Positions 1 to 8,453 of a stretch of 23,875 bases of DNA are shown here, piece by piece. The DNA comes from JALYIM01 sp040003205. GTDB taxonomy: Bacteria > Acidobacteriota > Terriglobia > Terriglobales > Acidobacteriaceae. The position numbers and the translations under genes are program-made. How positions within the stretch are numbered: the stretch's first letter is position 1; the number at the start of each line of letters is the position of its first letter. The stretch is from contig JBDUDA010000014.1 of assembly GCA_040003205.1 (NCBI GenBank), positions 1 through 23,875 of the forward strand, written 5' to 3'. Below the pieces are notes generated by a model. The model was given only the letters and a program-made list of their open reading frames with translations. It did no database searches and was not told the DNA's origin.

Positions 1-2775
1 GGGGAGGTAGGTTTGAAACGCGCGCTGGATGAGCTGTGCCAGCGGGCCTCCCTGGCAGTGAAGTCAGGCTATTCATTGCTGATTCTTTCGGATCGCGGTG
101 TTGACGAAAGCTATGCTCCGATCCCCAGCCTGCTGGCGCTGGCCGCCGTTCACAACTTATTAGTGCGCGAAGAGACTCGCACGCAGGTGGCGCTGATTAT
201 CGAATCAGGCGAGCCGCGCGAGGTCATGCATTTCGCGTTGCTGATCGGCTACGGGGCGAGCGCCGTGAATCCTTATCTGGCGATTGAAACCCTTGAAGAC
301 CTGGCGGCGCGCGGCTATCTGGAAACTGTCACCGCCGAGAAGGCGCTGAATAACTTCATCAAAGCCATTAATAAAGGACTGCTAAAAACTTTCTCGAAAA
401 TGGGAATTTCCACGCTGCAAAGTTATCGCGGAGCACAGGTCTTCGAGGCCATCGGTCTTAGCACAGAGTTGATCGACGCTTACTTTTCGGGGACAACTTC
501 ACGCCTGGAAGGCGTTGGGATGAGCGTGCTCGCGCGCGAAGCGCAAATGAAGCACGAGCACGCGTTTCGTCCCGCTACGGACTCCGGCACCGACCTTGCA
601 ATCGGAGGCGCCTATCACTTCCGCACGGAGGGTGAATATCACCTGCTGAATCCGACGACGATCAGCAAATTGCAGCATGCCGTCCGCGACAACAACTTCA
701 AGACATTCGAGGAATACACCGAGCTGATCGACAATCAAAGCCGCAGCCTCTGCACGCTTCGCAGCTTGATGAAGATTAAGACATCCGAAAAGCAGATTCC
801 GATCGCGGAAGTTGAACCGGCAGCGGAGATCGTGAAGAGATTCACGACCGGGGCGATGTCGTTTGGTTCGATCAGCAAAGAAGCCCACGAGACGCTTGCC
901 ATTGCCATGAACCGCATCGGAGGCAAGTCGAACACCGGCGAAGGCGGCGAGGATGAAGAGCGCTTCCAACGCGACGATAACGGCGACTTGCGGCGCAGCG
1001 CCGTAAAACAAATCGCTTCGGCGCGATTCGGCGTGACCGCCAACTATCTGACGAATGCGGATGAACTACAGATCAAGATGGCGCAGGGGGCGAAGCCCGG
1101 CGAAGGCGGGCAACTTCCCGGTCATAAAGTAGACGAAGTGATCGCTCGCATCCGGCATTCCACGCCTGGGGTCGGACTGATTTCTCCGCCTCCACATCAT
1201 GATATTTATTCCATTGAAGATCTGGCGCAATTGATTTTCGATTTAAAGAACGTGAATCCGCGCTCTCGCATCGCGGTAAAACTCGTTGCCGAGGTTGGAG
1301 TGGGCACCGTCGCCGCCGGAGTTTCGAAAGCGCACGCGGACGTGGTTTTGATCAGCGGCGACAACGGTGGCACCGGGGCCTCTCCGCTCAGTTCGATTAG
1401 GCATGCTGGGATTCCGTGGGAGCTGGGGTTGGCCGAGACTCAGCAAGTCTTAGTTCTGAATGATTTGAGAAGCCGCATACGCGTGCAGACTGATGGCAAG
1501 TTGCAGACCGGGCGCGATGTCGTAATTGCGGCCTTACTGGGCGCGGAAGAATTCGGTTTTGCCACAACGCCTCTGATCGCCATGGGCTGCATCATGATGC
1601 GCAAGTGCCACCTAAATACGTGCTCGGTAGGAATTGCCACGCAGGACCCGGAACTTCGCAAACTCTTCAAGGGGCAACCCGAGCATGTAATTAATTTCTT
1701 CTTTTTTGTTGCCGAGCAGGTGCGCGAGTACATGGCGAAAATGGGGTTTCGGATATTTGATGAGATGGTGGGACGCGTTGACATGCTGGATACGAATCCC
1801 GCGGTCGACCACTGGAAAGCCTGCGGACTCGATCTCTCCGCAATTCTCTACAGCCCGACAGTTCCAGGCCGGGTAGCAAGGCATTGCGTCCAAAAACAAG
1901 ATCACGGATTGCAAAACGCGCTCGATCACCTCCTCATCGAGGGTGCGCGCGAAGCGCTGGAGAATCGCAGCGCAGTTGAAATGAATTATCCGATTCGCAC
2001 TGTCCAACGAGCGGTGGGAGCAATGCTCAGCGGGGAGATTTCCCGGCGTCATGGTTCCGCCGGGTTACCTGATGACACAGTGCGAATTAATTTTTCCGGA
2101 TCGGCGGGCCAGAGTTTTGGCGCATTTCTCGCCAAAGGAGTGACCATGACGCTGGAAGGGGAAGCCAACGACTACGTTGGCAAAGGGCTTTCCGGCGGAC
2201 GCATCATCGTTCACCCCCCGGCCAGTGCGGGATTTCTAGCCGAAGACAACATACTGATCGGCAATGTTGTCTTGTACGGCGCCACCAGCGGGGAAGCGTT
2301 TTTCAACGGCGTTGCAGGCGAGCGCTTCGCGGTACGCAACTCCGGGGCCACCGCGGTCGTGGAGGGAGTTGGCGATCACGGTTGCGAATACATGACGAAG
2401 GGCGTGGTGGTCGTGCTGGGACAATGCGGCAGAAACTTCGCGGCCGGAATGAGTGGCGGCATTGCATATGTATTCGATGAACGCATGGATTTCACCGAGA
2501 AACGCTGCAACTTAAGTTCGGTGGATCTTGAGCCCGTGATCGAAGCGCATGACGAAGAAATGCTGAAGACTCTGATAAACCGCCACCATGCTCTGACGGG
2601 GAGTAATCGAGCGCGATGGATCCTCGACAATTGGGCGGAAACTCTTCCGCAGTTCATAAAAGTGTTTCCGCATGAATTGAAGCGCGTTCTCGGAGTTCCA
2701 AGGGCGGAACAACCCTACATTCCCGGTCAGTCCGTCGGAGTGACCGACCTAGTGGAGCAGGTGCAGCATGGGTAA
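1..2775 (+). CDS. gltB: Glutamate synthase large subunit, 3' part (5' end outside window)
   Basis: This is the C-terminal 924 residues of the large (alpha) subunit of glutamate synthase, which makes two glutamates from glutamine and 2-oxoglutarate. The family is usually about 1,500 residues, so the N-terminal glutaminase domain and part of the central domain lie left of the window. The reading frame is open from base 1, and the TTG at base 13 is internal, not a start. Visible parts, in fragment numbering, are the end of the central domain (LSDRG, then PIPSLLALAAVH), the FMN/2-oxoglutarate barrel (TGAMSFGSISKEAHE, GEGGED, KPGEGGQLPG, SGDNGGTGASP), a 3Fe-4S cysteine set C530-x5-C536-x4-C541, and the C-terminal GXGXG beta-helix from about residue 690 (YVGKGLSGGRI). 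The stop codon overlaps the gltD start by 8 bases, so the two subunits are probably translationally coupled. Identification is firm. Confidence 0.97.
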   Translation, partial: GEVGLKRALDELCQRASLAVKSGYSLLILSDRGVDESYAPIPSLLALAAVHNLLVREETRTQVALIIESGEPREVMHFALLIGYGASAVNPYLAIETLEDLAARGYLETVTAEKALNNFIKAINKGLLKTFSKMGISTLQSYRGAQVFEAIGLSTELIDAYFSGTTSRLEGVGMSVLAREAQMKHEHAFRPATDSGTDLAIGGAYHFRTEGEYHLLNPTTISKLQHAVRDNNFKTFEEYTELIDNQSRSLCTLRSLMKIKTSEKQIPIAEVEPAAEIVKRFTTGAMSFGSISKEAHETLAIAMNRIGGKSNTGEGGEDEERFQRDDNGDLRRSAVKQIASARFGVTANYLTNADELQIKMAQGAKPGEGGQLPGHKVDEVIARIRHSTPGVGLISPPPHHDIYSIEDLAQLIFDLKNVNPRSRIAVKLVAEVGVGTVAAGVSKAHADVVLISGDNGGTGASPLSSIRHAGIPWELGLAETQQVLVLNDLRSRIRVQTDGKLQTGRDVVIAALLGAEEFGFATTPLIAMGCIMMRKCHLNTCSVGIATQDPELRKLFKGQPEHVINFFFFVAEQVREYMAKMGFRIFDEMVGRVDMLDTNPAVDHWKACGLDLSAILYSPTVPGRVARHCVQKQDHGLQNALDHLLIEGAREALENRSAVEMNYPIRTVQRAVGAMLSGEISRRHGSAGLPDDTVRINFSGSAGQSFGAFLAKGVTMTLEGEANDYVGKGLSGGRIIVHPPASAGFLAEDNILIGNVVLYGATSGEAFFNGVAGERFAVRNSGATAVVEGVGDHGCEYMTKGVVVVLGQCGRNFAAGMSGGIAYVFDERMDFTEKRCNLSSVDLEPVIEAHDEEMLKTLINRHHALTGSNRARWILDNWAETLPQFIKVFPHELKRVLGVPRAEQPYIPGQSVGVTDLVEQVQHG

Positions 2776-4225
2776 AGTCACCGGATTCCTGGAGCACTCA
2801 CGGGAACTCCCTCAGCGGCGTCTAGTAGCGCAGCGAGTGAATGACTGGTTTGAGATTTATCAGGATTTTCCTGAGGACAAGCTTCGCGCCCAAAGTTCGC
2901 GCTGTATGGATTGCGGCGTGCCTTTCTGTCACACCGGTTGTCCTGTAAACAATCTGATCCCTGACTGGAACGATCTGGTCTATCGCGGCCGCTGGAAGGA
3001 AGCGGTGCAGCAGTTGCACTCGACAAATAATTTCCCCGAATTTACGGGGAGAATTTGCCCGGCGCCTTGCGAGTCGGCCTGCGTGCTCGGAATTAATCAG
3101 CCCCCGGTGACAATTAAGCAGATCGAGAAAAGTATCGTCGAGCGTGCTTTCGATGAAGGCTGGATTGTTCCGCAGGTCTCAAAGTTTCGCACCGGCAAGA
3201 GGGTCGCCGTCGTTGGCTCGGGTCCGGCGGGACTCGCGGCCGCGCAACAGTTGTGCCGCGCAGGACACTCCGTCACGGTGTTTGAAAAAGCTGATCGCAT
3301 TGGCGGACTGCTTCGATACGGGATCCCCGAGTTCAAGATGGAGAAGCGAATCATTGACCGCCGCATCGCCCAGATGTCCGCCGAGGGAGTCGAATTTGTC
3401 ACAAACGCGTACGTGGGAAAAAATGTTTCGGTAAAGAATCTTCAAACGGAGTTCGACGCAATTCTGCTTGCCGGCGGTGCCGAGTCTCCACGAGACCTGA
3501 GTGTTCCCGGGCGCGAACTAAAGGGCATCCATTATGCAATGGAGTTTCTTCCCCAGCAGAATCATCGCTGCGAAGGCGACTTACTTGATGCTGACGAAGA
3601 TATTTTAGCTACCGGTCGCAGTGTAGTAATCATCGGGGGTGGCGATACCGGCGCGGATTGTCTGGGCACGGTCCACCGGCAAAGTCCGCGCTCGGTACAG
3701 CAGTTCGAAATTATGCCCATGCCGCCGGAGCAGAGGTCTTCTCTGACGCCGTGGCCGCTCTGGCCGATGCAATTGCGAATTGAGGGCGCGCATGAGGAAG
3801 GCGGCAGCCGCCAATGGAGTGTCGCGACGAAAGCGTTCACCGCCGACGATCATGGTCGGGTGAAAAAACTGCATGGGATTCGGGTTGGCCCTCCCCCCAG
3901 ATTCGACCCGGTCCCCGGCAGCGACTTCTCCCTGGACGCTGATCTAGTGCTAATCGCCATGGGGTTCAGTGGGCCAGTTCGCAACGGTATGATTGAGCAG
4001 TTGGGGGTGGTACTGGATGAGCGGGGAAATGTGGCCTCAGACCAGAATTACATGAGCTCGGTTGCAGGAGTTTTCGCCGCCGGCGACATGCGGCGCGGGC
4101 AATCTCTGGTAGTGTGGGCGATTTCCGAAGGTCGAAAGGCCGCGGCATCCATCGACCGATATCTGCAAAATGCAATTGGAGCCGAAGTGGCTGCGACCTC
4201 GCTGCGCCAGGCGGTTTCCCGCTGA
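2768..4225 (+). CDS. gltD: Glutamate synthase small subunit (NADPH, FAD)
   Basis: This is the 485-residue beta subunit of glutamate synthase, which oxidises NADPH and passes electrons through FAD and Fe-S centres to GltB. Its length is normal for the family. The N-terminal cysteine region has C46, C49, C54 and C58, followed by C97, C101 and C105, as in the 4Fe-4S domain shared with dihydropyrimidine dehydrogenase. The FAD-binding fold is marked by GSGPAG at residues 150-155, and the NADPH-binding fold by GGGDTGADC at about 290-298. A second FAD signature, GVFAAGDMRRGQSLVVWAI, lies near the C-terminus. The ATG sits inside the end of gltB (8-base overlap), which supports this start and co-translation. 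The 139 bases after the stop show no convincing terminator hairpin. Confidence 0.97.
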   Translation: MGKVTGFLEHSRELPQRRLVAQRVNDWFEIYQDFPEDKLRAQSSRCMDCGVPFCHTGCPVNNLIPDWNDLVYRGRWKEAVQQLHSTNNFPEFTGRICPAPCESACVLGINQPPVTIKQIEKSIVERAFDEGWIVPQVSKFRTGKRVAVVGSGPAGLAAAQQLCRAGHSVTVFEKADRIGGLLRYGIPEFKMEKRIIDRRIAQMSAEGVEFVTNAYVGKNVSVKNLQTEFDAILLAGGAESPRDLSVPGRELKGIHYAMEFLPQQNHRCEGDLLDADEDILATGRSVVIIGGGDTGADCLGTVHRQSPRSVQQFEIMPMPPEQRSSLTPWPLWPMQLRIEGAHEEGGSRQWSVATKAFTADDHGRVKKLHGIRVGPPPRFDPVPGSDFSLDADLVLIAMGFSGPVRNGMIEQLGVVLDERGNVASDQNYMSSVAGVFAAGDMRRGQSLVVWAISEGRKAAASIDRYLQNAIGAEVAATSLRQAVSR

Positions 4226-4335
4226 TCGTCAGAATGTAGTTTCGCCTCGCACCGGCACGATTCGAAAAAACTTCGCGATCTCTTATCCTTAAAGCCTCGG
4301 TCAGTCAGACAGTTCGCACAAACTCTTCAGGTAAG

Positions 4336-4356
4336 ATGACTGAGCATCAAGTCTAA
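4336..4356 (+). other. Six-codon mini-ORF in the leader of the threonine dehydratase gene
   Basis: ATG at 4336 opens a reading frame of six codons (MTEHQV) ending with TAA at 4354-4356. It has an AGG four bases upstream (4329-4331) and ends 8 bases before the ilvA ATG, which itself has no Shine-Dalgarno sequence. The peptide has only one branched-chain residue and no run of regulatory codons, so it is not a classical attenuator. It may be chance. Confidence 0.2.
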
Positions 4357-4364
4357 ATTAACGA

Positions 4365-5573
4365 ATGGTCACGCTCGCTGACATCGAAGCCGCTCTGGGC
4401 CGCATCCGCGGATCTATCTATCTGTCTCCGTGCGCCCGCTCGGAGACTTTCTCACAACTCACAGGCAACTCCGTCTTTCTGAAGCTGGACAACCTACAAA
4501 GGACGGGCGCGTTTAAAGAACGTGGGGCTCTCAATAAACTCCTGACACTCACCAAGAAAGAACGCGAGTGCGGAGTGATCGCTGCATCTGCGGGAAATCA
4601 CGCGCAGGGGCTTGCATATCATGCTGGACTCCACGGCATCCGTGCGCTCATCTGTATGCCGCTCACCACCCCGCTGGTGAAAGTTTCCGCTACCAGAGCT
4701 TACGGTGCAGAAGTCGTTTTGTATGGCGCCAATTACGACGAAGCGTGTGAAGAGGCCATTCGCCGAAGTCTCGCGGATAATCTTACGTTCGTTCATCCCT
4801 TCGATGATGACGCGGTGATCGCAGGGCAGGGAACTCTCGGTATTGAAATACTCGCGCAGCATCCCGAAATCGAAGCGATCGTAGCTCCTATTGGCGGCGG
4901 GGGACTGATTGGTGGTATTGGCTGCGCCGTAAAGGAAAAAAATCCCAAGGTGCGAATCATCGGAGTGCAGCCTGCCAGATTGCCTTCCATGAAAGCCGCG
5001 CTTGCCGAAGGCAAGCCTGTAACGCTAAAGCCGGCCGCCACCATCGCAGACGGAATCGCTGTGCGGCGCGCGGGAGAACGCACACTACCGTTGGTGCAAA
5101 AATACGTCGATGAAATCGTTACGGTCGACGAAGAGGAGATTGCTAACGCAATTCTTCTTTTGCTAGAGCGCGAGAAGACGCTGGCGGAAGGAGCTGGCGC
5201 CGCTGCCATCGCGGCATTAATCAATCGTAAAGTTTCACTCTCAGGCAAAAAGATAGCCGTGCTTGTTTGCGGCGGAAATATTGATGTGACTTTGCTGGCG
5301 CGCATCATGGAGCGCGGACTCGTCAAAGATGGCCGCCTCGTTCGGCTCAGAGTTCACCTTCCCGATTATCCCGGCGCTCTCAATCAGCTCACCGGAATTC
5401 TGGCGCAGCATCGCGCCAATATCGTAGAAACTTCTTATGACCGCGCGTATTACGGAGTTAATCTGGGGGATACCGCCATTGACATCACCATGGAAACCCG
5501 AGGTCCTGAGCACATCACCGAATTGCTCACCGCGTTAAGTGCGGGCGGATACTCTCATGAGCGGGTGTTGTAG
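4365..5573 (+). CDS. ilvA: Threonine ammonia-lyase with C-terminal ACT domain
   Basis: This 402-residue PLP enzyme deaminates threonine to 2-oxobutyrate, the first committed step towards isoleucine or threonine breakdown. The PLP lysine is K51 in TGAFKERGA, SAGNHAQG is the substrate loop, and PIGGGGLIGG at about 173-182 is the glycine loop that holds the cofactor phosphate. The catalytic domain ends near residue 320, and a single ACT-type domain follows (about 327-402, beginning RLRVHLPDYPGALNQL). One short ACT domain and a 400-residue length are typical of the TdcB-like or single-ACT class rather than the long E. coli IlvA with two regulatory repeats. Whether isoleucine, valine or another ligand regulates it cannot be read from sequence. 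The ATG lacks a clear ribosome-binding site. The gene stands alone on the plus strand, convergent with the lipoprotein gene, so the precise pathway role (biosynthetic or catabolic) remains open. Confidence 0.92.
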   Translation: MVTLADIEAALGRIRGSIYLSPCARSETFSQLTGNSVFLKLDNLQRTGAFKERGALNKLLTLTKKERECGVIAASAGNHAQGLAYHAGLHGIRALICMPLTTPLVKVSATRAYGAEVVLYGANYDEACEEAIRRSLADNLTFVHPFDDDAVIAGQGTLGIEILAQHPEIEAIVAPIGGGGLIGGIGCAVKEKNPKVRIIGVQPARLPSMKAALAEGKPVTLKPAATIADGIAVRRAGERTLPLVQKYVDEIVTVDEEEIANAILLLLEREKTLAEGAGAAAIAALINRKVSLSGKKIAVLVCGGNIDVTLLARIMERGLVKDGRLVRLRVHLPDYPGALNQLTGILAQHRANIVETSYDRAYYGVNLGDTAIDITMETRGPEHITELLTALSAGGYSHERVL

Positions 5574-5599
5574 GAGTACCTGCTCATCACCGGACGCGA

Positions 5600-5998
5600 T
5601 CACTTTTTAGCAGTGACGTGTTCCTTGATTCTTTCGTATGCCTGCGCCGAAATAATATGGCGGCTTACAACTTCACTGGTGCTCTGGTAGGGACGTCCCG
5701 CGATTAGGCGATCCGCTCTTTCCACGGTGATGCCCGGCAAGCTCATCAACTGGTCTTTGGTAGCAGTGTTCAAATCAAGCGGGGTGCCGCGGCTCCAACC
5801 TTCGCGCACACCCTGCACCACCGCCCTGGCATTCGTCTTAAGCTCGGCAGTGGCCTGCGCGGTTTTTTCCCTTACTTCTTCCGGGCTCTGCTTCTGAGAA
5901 GCGCAGCCAGTCAATAGAACTGACAAGCCGATCAAAAACAACAGGAATTTCATCGCCGCGAAATCGCGCGGAGACTTGGAAAGTTGATGCTTAGTCAT
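5600..5998 (-). CDS. Exported lipoprotein with helix-hairpin-helix (ComEA-like) domain
   Basis: This small protein (132 residues from the ATG at 5998, or 117 from the in-frame ATG at 5953) has a lipoprotein signal. A hydrophobic segment, MKFLLFLIGLSVLLTGC, ends in a lipobox (LLTGC), so the cysteine should become the lipidated residue. A charged, probably helical stretch follows (EEVREKTAQATAELKTNAR). The C-terminal half is a helix-hairpin-helix unit of the ComEA type (PLDLNTATKDQLMSLPGI, then ADRLIAGRPYQ). Such domains usually bind DNA without sequence specificity, but here the protein should sit in the cell envelope. Function is unknown; DNA uptake is only a possibility, since no competence genes are nearby. 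The start at 5998 has a GGTGATC ribosome-binding match 4 bases upstream, and it begins 17 bases after the HAD gene stop. The start at 5953 gives a more usual signal peptide. Either start is plausible. Confidence 0.8.
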   Translation of the reverse strand: MTKHQLSKSPRDFAAMKFLLFLIGLSVLLTGCASQKQSPEEVREKTAQATAELKTNARAVVQGVREGWSRGTPLDLNTATKDQLMSLPGITVERADRLIAGRPYQSTSEVVSRHIISAQAYERIKEHVTAKK

Positions 5999-6015
5999 TG
6001 ATCACCCGTTGCAAT

Positions 6016-6729
6016 TCAGAGGTTGCCGCGCATCGTCTGCGCTGGCGAGGATACCGTGCTTCTGCCACCGTTACCGATAACAAATATGAGGTCCTGACCC
6101 GGCTTGCATTCTAGCAGGGAGATTGCGCGGCAATCATTCACAATCCAGTCGGCCCCGGCTTCGTTCAACTCCAGGTCGCTGGCTGTGGTGCGCACTGCGA
6201 TCACCCTTGCTCGCGCCGTTTTGCCGGCGCGCACGCCAGCGGGAGCATCCTCCATCACGATGCAGCGTTCTGCTGGAAAGCCCAGCATTGACGCTCCCTT
6301 CAGGTAGGGCTCGGGATGCGGCTTCCCGTGCTTCACATCAGTTGCGGTGACGATGTGAGAGGGACGCGGCAGGTTCGACGCCCCAAGTCGGGCTTCGGCA
6401 AGGGGACGCGTTCCGGATGTGACGATCGCCCAGCGCTCATCAGTCAGCATTTCGAGTAGTTGTCGCGCTCCGGGCAGGGGCACTATTCCTTCCAAATCTT
6501 CTATCTCTGCGCGCTCAACGATCTTGTTTTCGTGATCATGGTCCGAGTCAGGAAGATATTCGCGGATGGTTGTGAGGCTCGGACGTCCATGCGCTTTGCG
6601 AATCACCTCGGCGGGATCGAAACCGTGCTCCAGCGCCCAGCGATGCCATACGCGCTCCACAGCCGGCGTGGAATCAATCAGCACGCCGTCCAGATCAAAT
6701 AGAAATGCGCTACAGGAAATCTTCTCCAT
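6016..6729 (-). CDS. HAD-superfamily sugar-phosphate phosphatase
   Basis: This 237-residue hydrolase belongs to the beta-phosphoglucomutase/phosphatase group of the HAD superfamily. Motif I is FDLDGVLIDS with nucleophile D12 and acid D14. Motif II is VTSG (S105), motif III is the lysine in KHGKPHPEPY (K136), and motif IV is EDAPAG (E160, D161). The helical cap between motifs I and II (about 20-85) is type C1, as in phosphatases acting on small sugar phosphates such as 2-deoxyglucose-6-phosphate or glycerol-3-phosphate. Residues after about 207 are a tail that does not match the core fold. The TTG at 6732 could add one residue, but ATG at 6729 is preferred. No Shine-Dalgarno sequence is visible. 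Instead TATGAT lies exactly six bases before the ATG. It follows the Kai-operon kinase by about 84 bases, but a functional link is not shown. The substrate cannot be predicted. Confidence 0.88.
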   Translation of the reverse strand: MEKISCSAFLFDLDGVLIDSTPAVERVWHRWALEHGFDPAEVIRKAHGRPSLTTIREYLPDSDHDHENKIVERAEIEDLEGIVPLPGARQLLEMLTDERWAIVTSGTRPLAEARLGASNLPRPSHIVTATDVKHGKPHPEPYLKGASMLGFPAERCIVMEDAPAGVRAGKTARARVIAVRTTASDLELNEAGADWIVNDCRAISLLECKPGQDLIFVIGNGGRSTVSSPAQTMRGNL

Positions 6730-6735
6730 CAAGAG

Positions 6736-6741
6736 ATCATA
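6736..6741 (-). promoter_or_regulatory. Possible -10 element for a leaderless HAD transcript
   Basis: On the minus strand TATGAT (five of six bases of the sigma-70 -10 consensus) is followed by six bases and then the ATG at 6729. This is the TANNNT-N6-ATG spacing of leaderless promoters known in some other phyla. No -35 match is evident, and the spacing could be chance. Confidence 0.25.
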
Positions 6742-6813
6742 AGACAGAAATCAGATTCGCAGAGGATGATCGCAACGCTCTTCAGACACGACGGCGAAGC
6801 CCGGGACCTGCAA

Positions 6814-8094
6814 TTAAGTGAATGGCTGGATTGTCTTGTAGGGAAGCTTCGCCCGGATGCGGGTGCCATCGGAATTCGAGCGCATCTCCAGCACTCCACC
6901 CAGTTGGCGGACGCGTTCTCGCATTCCACGTATTCCTACTCCCAACATCTCAACCGGTTTGCCGCGGGGCGATTGAGCAGGCCGATTGCCAGAGCCACCC
7001 TTGTCGGCGACCTCTAAAGTCACGGTGCCGTCTTCCAGCAGGAATCTAACTTTGGCAGTGGAGCTTCCAGAGTGGCGATGCACGTTGGTCAAACTTTCCT
7101 GAAGAATGCGAAATAACGCCATTTCCACTTCCTGGTGCATTCTTCCGAGTTCGGAAGGGACTTCCAAATCCACGCGTATTTTGCTCCGCCGCGAGAAGCC
7201 ATCAATGAACCACTGGGCGGCCGAGCCCAGACCTGCTTCATCGAGGAGAGGCGGATGGAGCAGATACGATAAGGTGCGGATGTCGCCCGCACACTGCTCC
7301 GCAAGTTGGCAGCATTCTGCCAGGGTCTCGCGGGCCTTAGGAGATAGATTTTCCGCTTGCTTCACGACCAGAGTCAAATCCAAATTTAACGCCACTAGTT
7401 TTTGGCCGGTGCTGTCGTGTAGATCGCGCGCAATTCGCCGGCGCTCTTCGTCCTGAAGCCGCAACAGCCGGGCGGAAAGTTCCCGTAAAGATTGCTCGTC
7501 GCGTCTTACGGCTTCTTCCGCGCGTTGCCGCTGCTCGATTTCGATTTGTAATGCGGCATTGATGCGTGCGAGCTCGAGTTCACGCTGCCTTTGTTCACTC
7601 AAATCCGTCGCGATCAGAGAGATGGCGCGAAAATCGTATTCTTTAAGCAAACTAAGCGAGAGGTAAACCGGAACGTCGCTGCCGCCCTTGATGTGTAGCT
7701 GGCATTCAACTTTCTGCGGACTCTCTTCCGCCTTCTTCAACAAGTCCAGCAAGTGGCATTCATCCGGCTGCTGCACAATGTCGTACAAAGATGAACCGAT
7801 GAGCTGTTCCAGAGGGCTAGCGATCATCTGCGCGAAGCGGAGATTCGCGTACAACAACATGCCATCCGGAGTCAAAGTAGCCGCGCCTTCGTTCATCGAT
7901 TCCACCAGCACGCGATAGGGATGCTCAGCGCCTTGTAGCGTAAACACCCGCTCGCCGGATGGTCCGGATACTACAAGCGCGTCTACTTCGCCGCTGCGAA
8001 TGGCGCGCAGAGTCTCTTCCAGTTCCTTGAGACGAGCTTGCAGTTTAGTAACTTCCGCTTGCGACAGCTTCGAAGTTTTTTTCAGGTCACCCAT
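6814..8094 (-). CDS. Soluble PAS-domain sensor histidine kinase (HisKA_3 type) of the Kai operon
   Basis: This 426-residue protein has no membrane segment and should be cytoplasmic. An N-terminal coiled coil (about 5-30) with the phrase LRAIRSGEVDALVV leads into one PAS domain at about 57-165. A linker coiled coil (165-205) follows, then a HisKA_3 dimerisation region with the phospho-acceptor H226 in ARDLHDSTGQ. The ATPase domain has an N-box (QESLTNVHRHS, N337) and a G-box (GVGIRGMRERVRQLGG, 385-400). This is the NarL/DesK-type kinase architecture, which normally pairs with LuxR-type response regulators, but none lies in this window. The ATG is only 8 bases after the stop of the second kaiB and has no Shine-Dalgarno sequence (the bases before it read CTCCTCCC), so translational coupling is likely. 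Position as last gene of the Kai operon suggests that it reads out or feeds the KaiBC state; that is inference. What the PAS domain senses is unknown. Confidence 0.9.
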   Translation of the reverse strand: MGDLKKTSKLSQAEVTKLQARLKELEETLRAIRSGEVDALVVSGPSGERVFTLQGAEHPYRVLVESMNEGAATLTPDGMLLYANLRFAQMIASPLEQLIGSSLYDIVQQPDECHLLDLLKKAEESPQKVECQLHIKGGSDVPVYLSLSLLKEYDFRAISLIATDLSEQRQRELELARINAALQIEIEQRQRAEEAVRRDEQSLRELSARLLRLQDEERRRIARDLHDSTGQKLVALNLDLTLVVKQAENLSPKARETLAECCQLAEQCAGDIRTLSYLLHPPLLDEAGLGSAAQWFIDGFSRRSKIRVDLEVPSELGRMHQEVEMALFRILQESLTNVHRHSGSSTAKVRFLLEDGTVTLEVADKGGSGNRPAQSPRGKPVEMLGVGIRGMRERVRQLGGVLEMRSNSDGTRIRAKLPYKTIQPFT

Positions 8095-8102
8095 GGGAGG
8101 AG

Positions 8103-8453
8103 CTAAATTTCCGTGAGACTTAGGCCCAAACCGGCAGCCATCCGCTCCTGATTTGAGAAATCTCCTACCAGCACGCGAGAGGGTCGAGGGAATTCCTTGA
8201 TGAGGGTTGGCGTGGCGACGATTTGTTGATCACGCGCAAGTTCGGGCTGCTGATAGATGTCAATTACTTCCAAGTTGCATCGGTTGTGCAGGTACTTTTC
8301 ACAAAAGGCCCGCAGAGTCATGATGGAATGCGAGGATCGCGAAGAACTGCCGGTGACAAAGAGCCGCAACAGATACTTTTTGGCGAGCTTGCGTTTGTGC
8401 TCGGCAAGAGCGGCATCGAGCGAAATACCCTTTGACCTTTTCGCATCCTTCAT
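8103..8453 (-). CDS. kaiB: KaiB-family protein, second divergent copy
   Basis: This protein of 116 residues resembles KaiB: KYLLRLFVTG starts the first strand, then LEVIDIYQQPELARDQQIVATPTL and the signature VLVGDFSN near residues 94-101. The glycine-aspartate pair (G97, D98) corresponds to the fold-switching hinge of cyanobacterial KaiB. It carries an extra charged, probably helical N-terminus of about 26 residues, and its first helix (SSSRSSHSIMTLRAFCEKY) is clearly unlike that of the neighbouring copy. The start chosen is ATG at 8453, because it makes an ATGA overlap with the stop of the first kaiB. A longer frame to 8486 would add 11 residues and overlap more. It is a diverged partner or a specialised regulator of KaiC, not a simple duplicate. 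Family membership is secure; function in this organism is untested. Confidence 0.9.
   Translation of the reverse strand: MKDAKRSKGISLDAALAEHKRKLAKKYLLRLFVTGSSSRSSHSIMTLRAFCEKYLHNRCNLEVIDIYQQPELARDQQIVATPTLIKEFPRPSRVLVGDFSNQERMAAGLGLSLTEI

Noticed and set aside
13..15. TTG at base 13 as the start of the glutamate synthase gene.
   Set aside because: The frame is open to base 1 and the protein lacks the glutaminase domain. The true start is outside the window.
4226..4364. Intrinsic terminator after gltD (runs of A near 4265).
   Set aside because: The surrounding bases do not form a GC-rich stem followed by a T-run on the plus strand.
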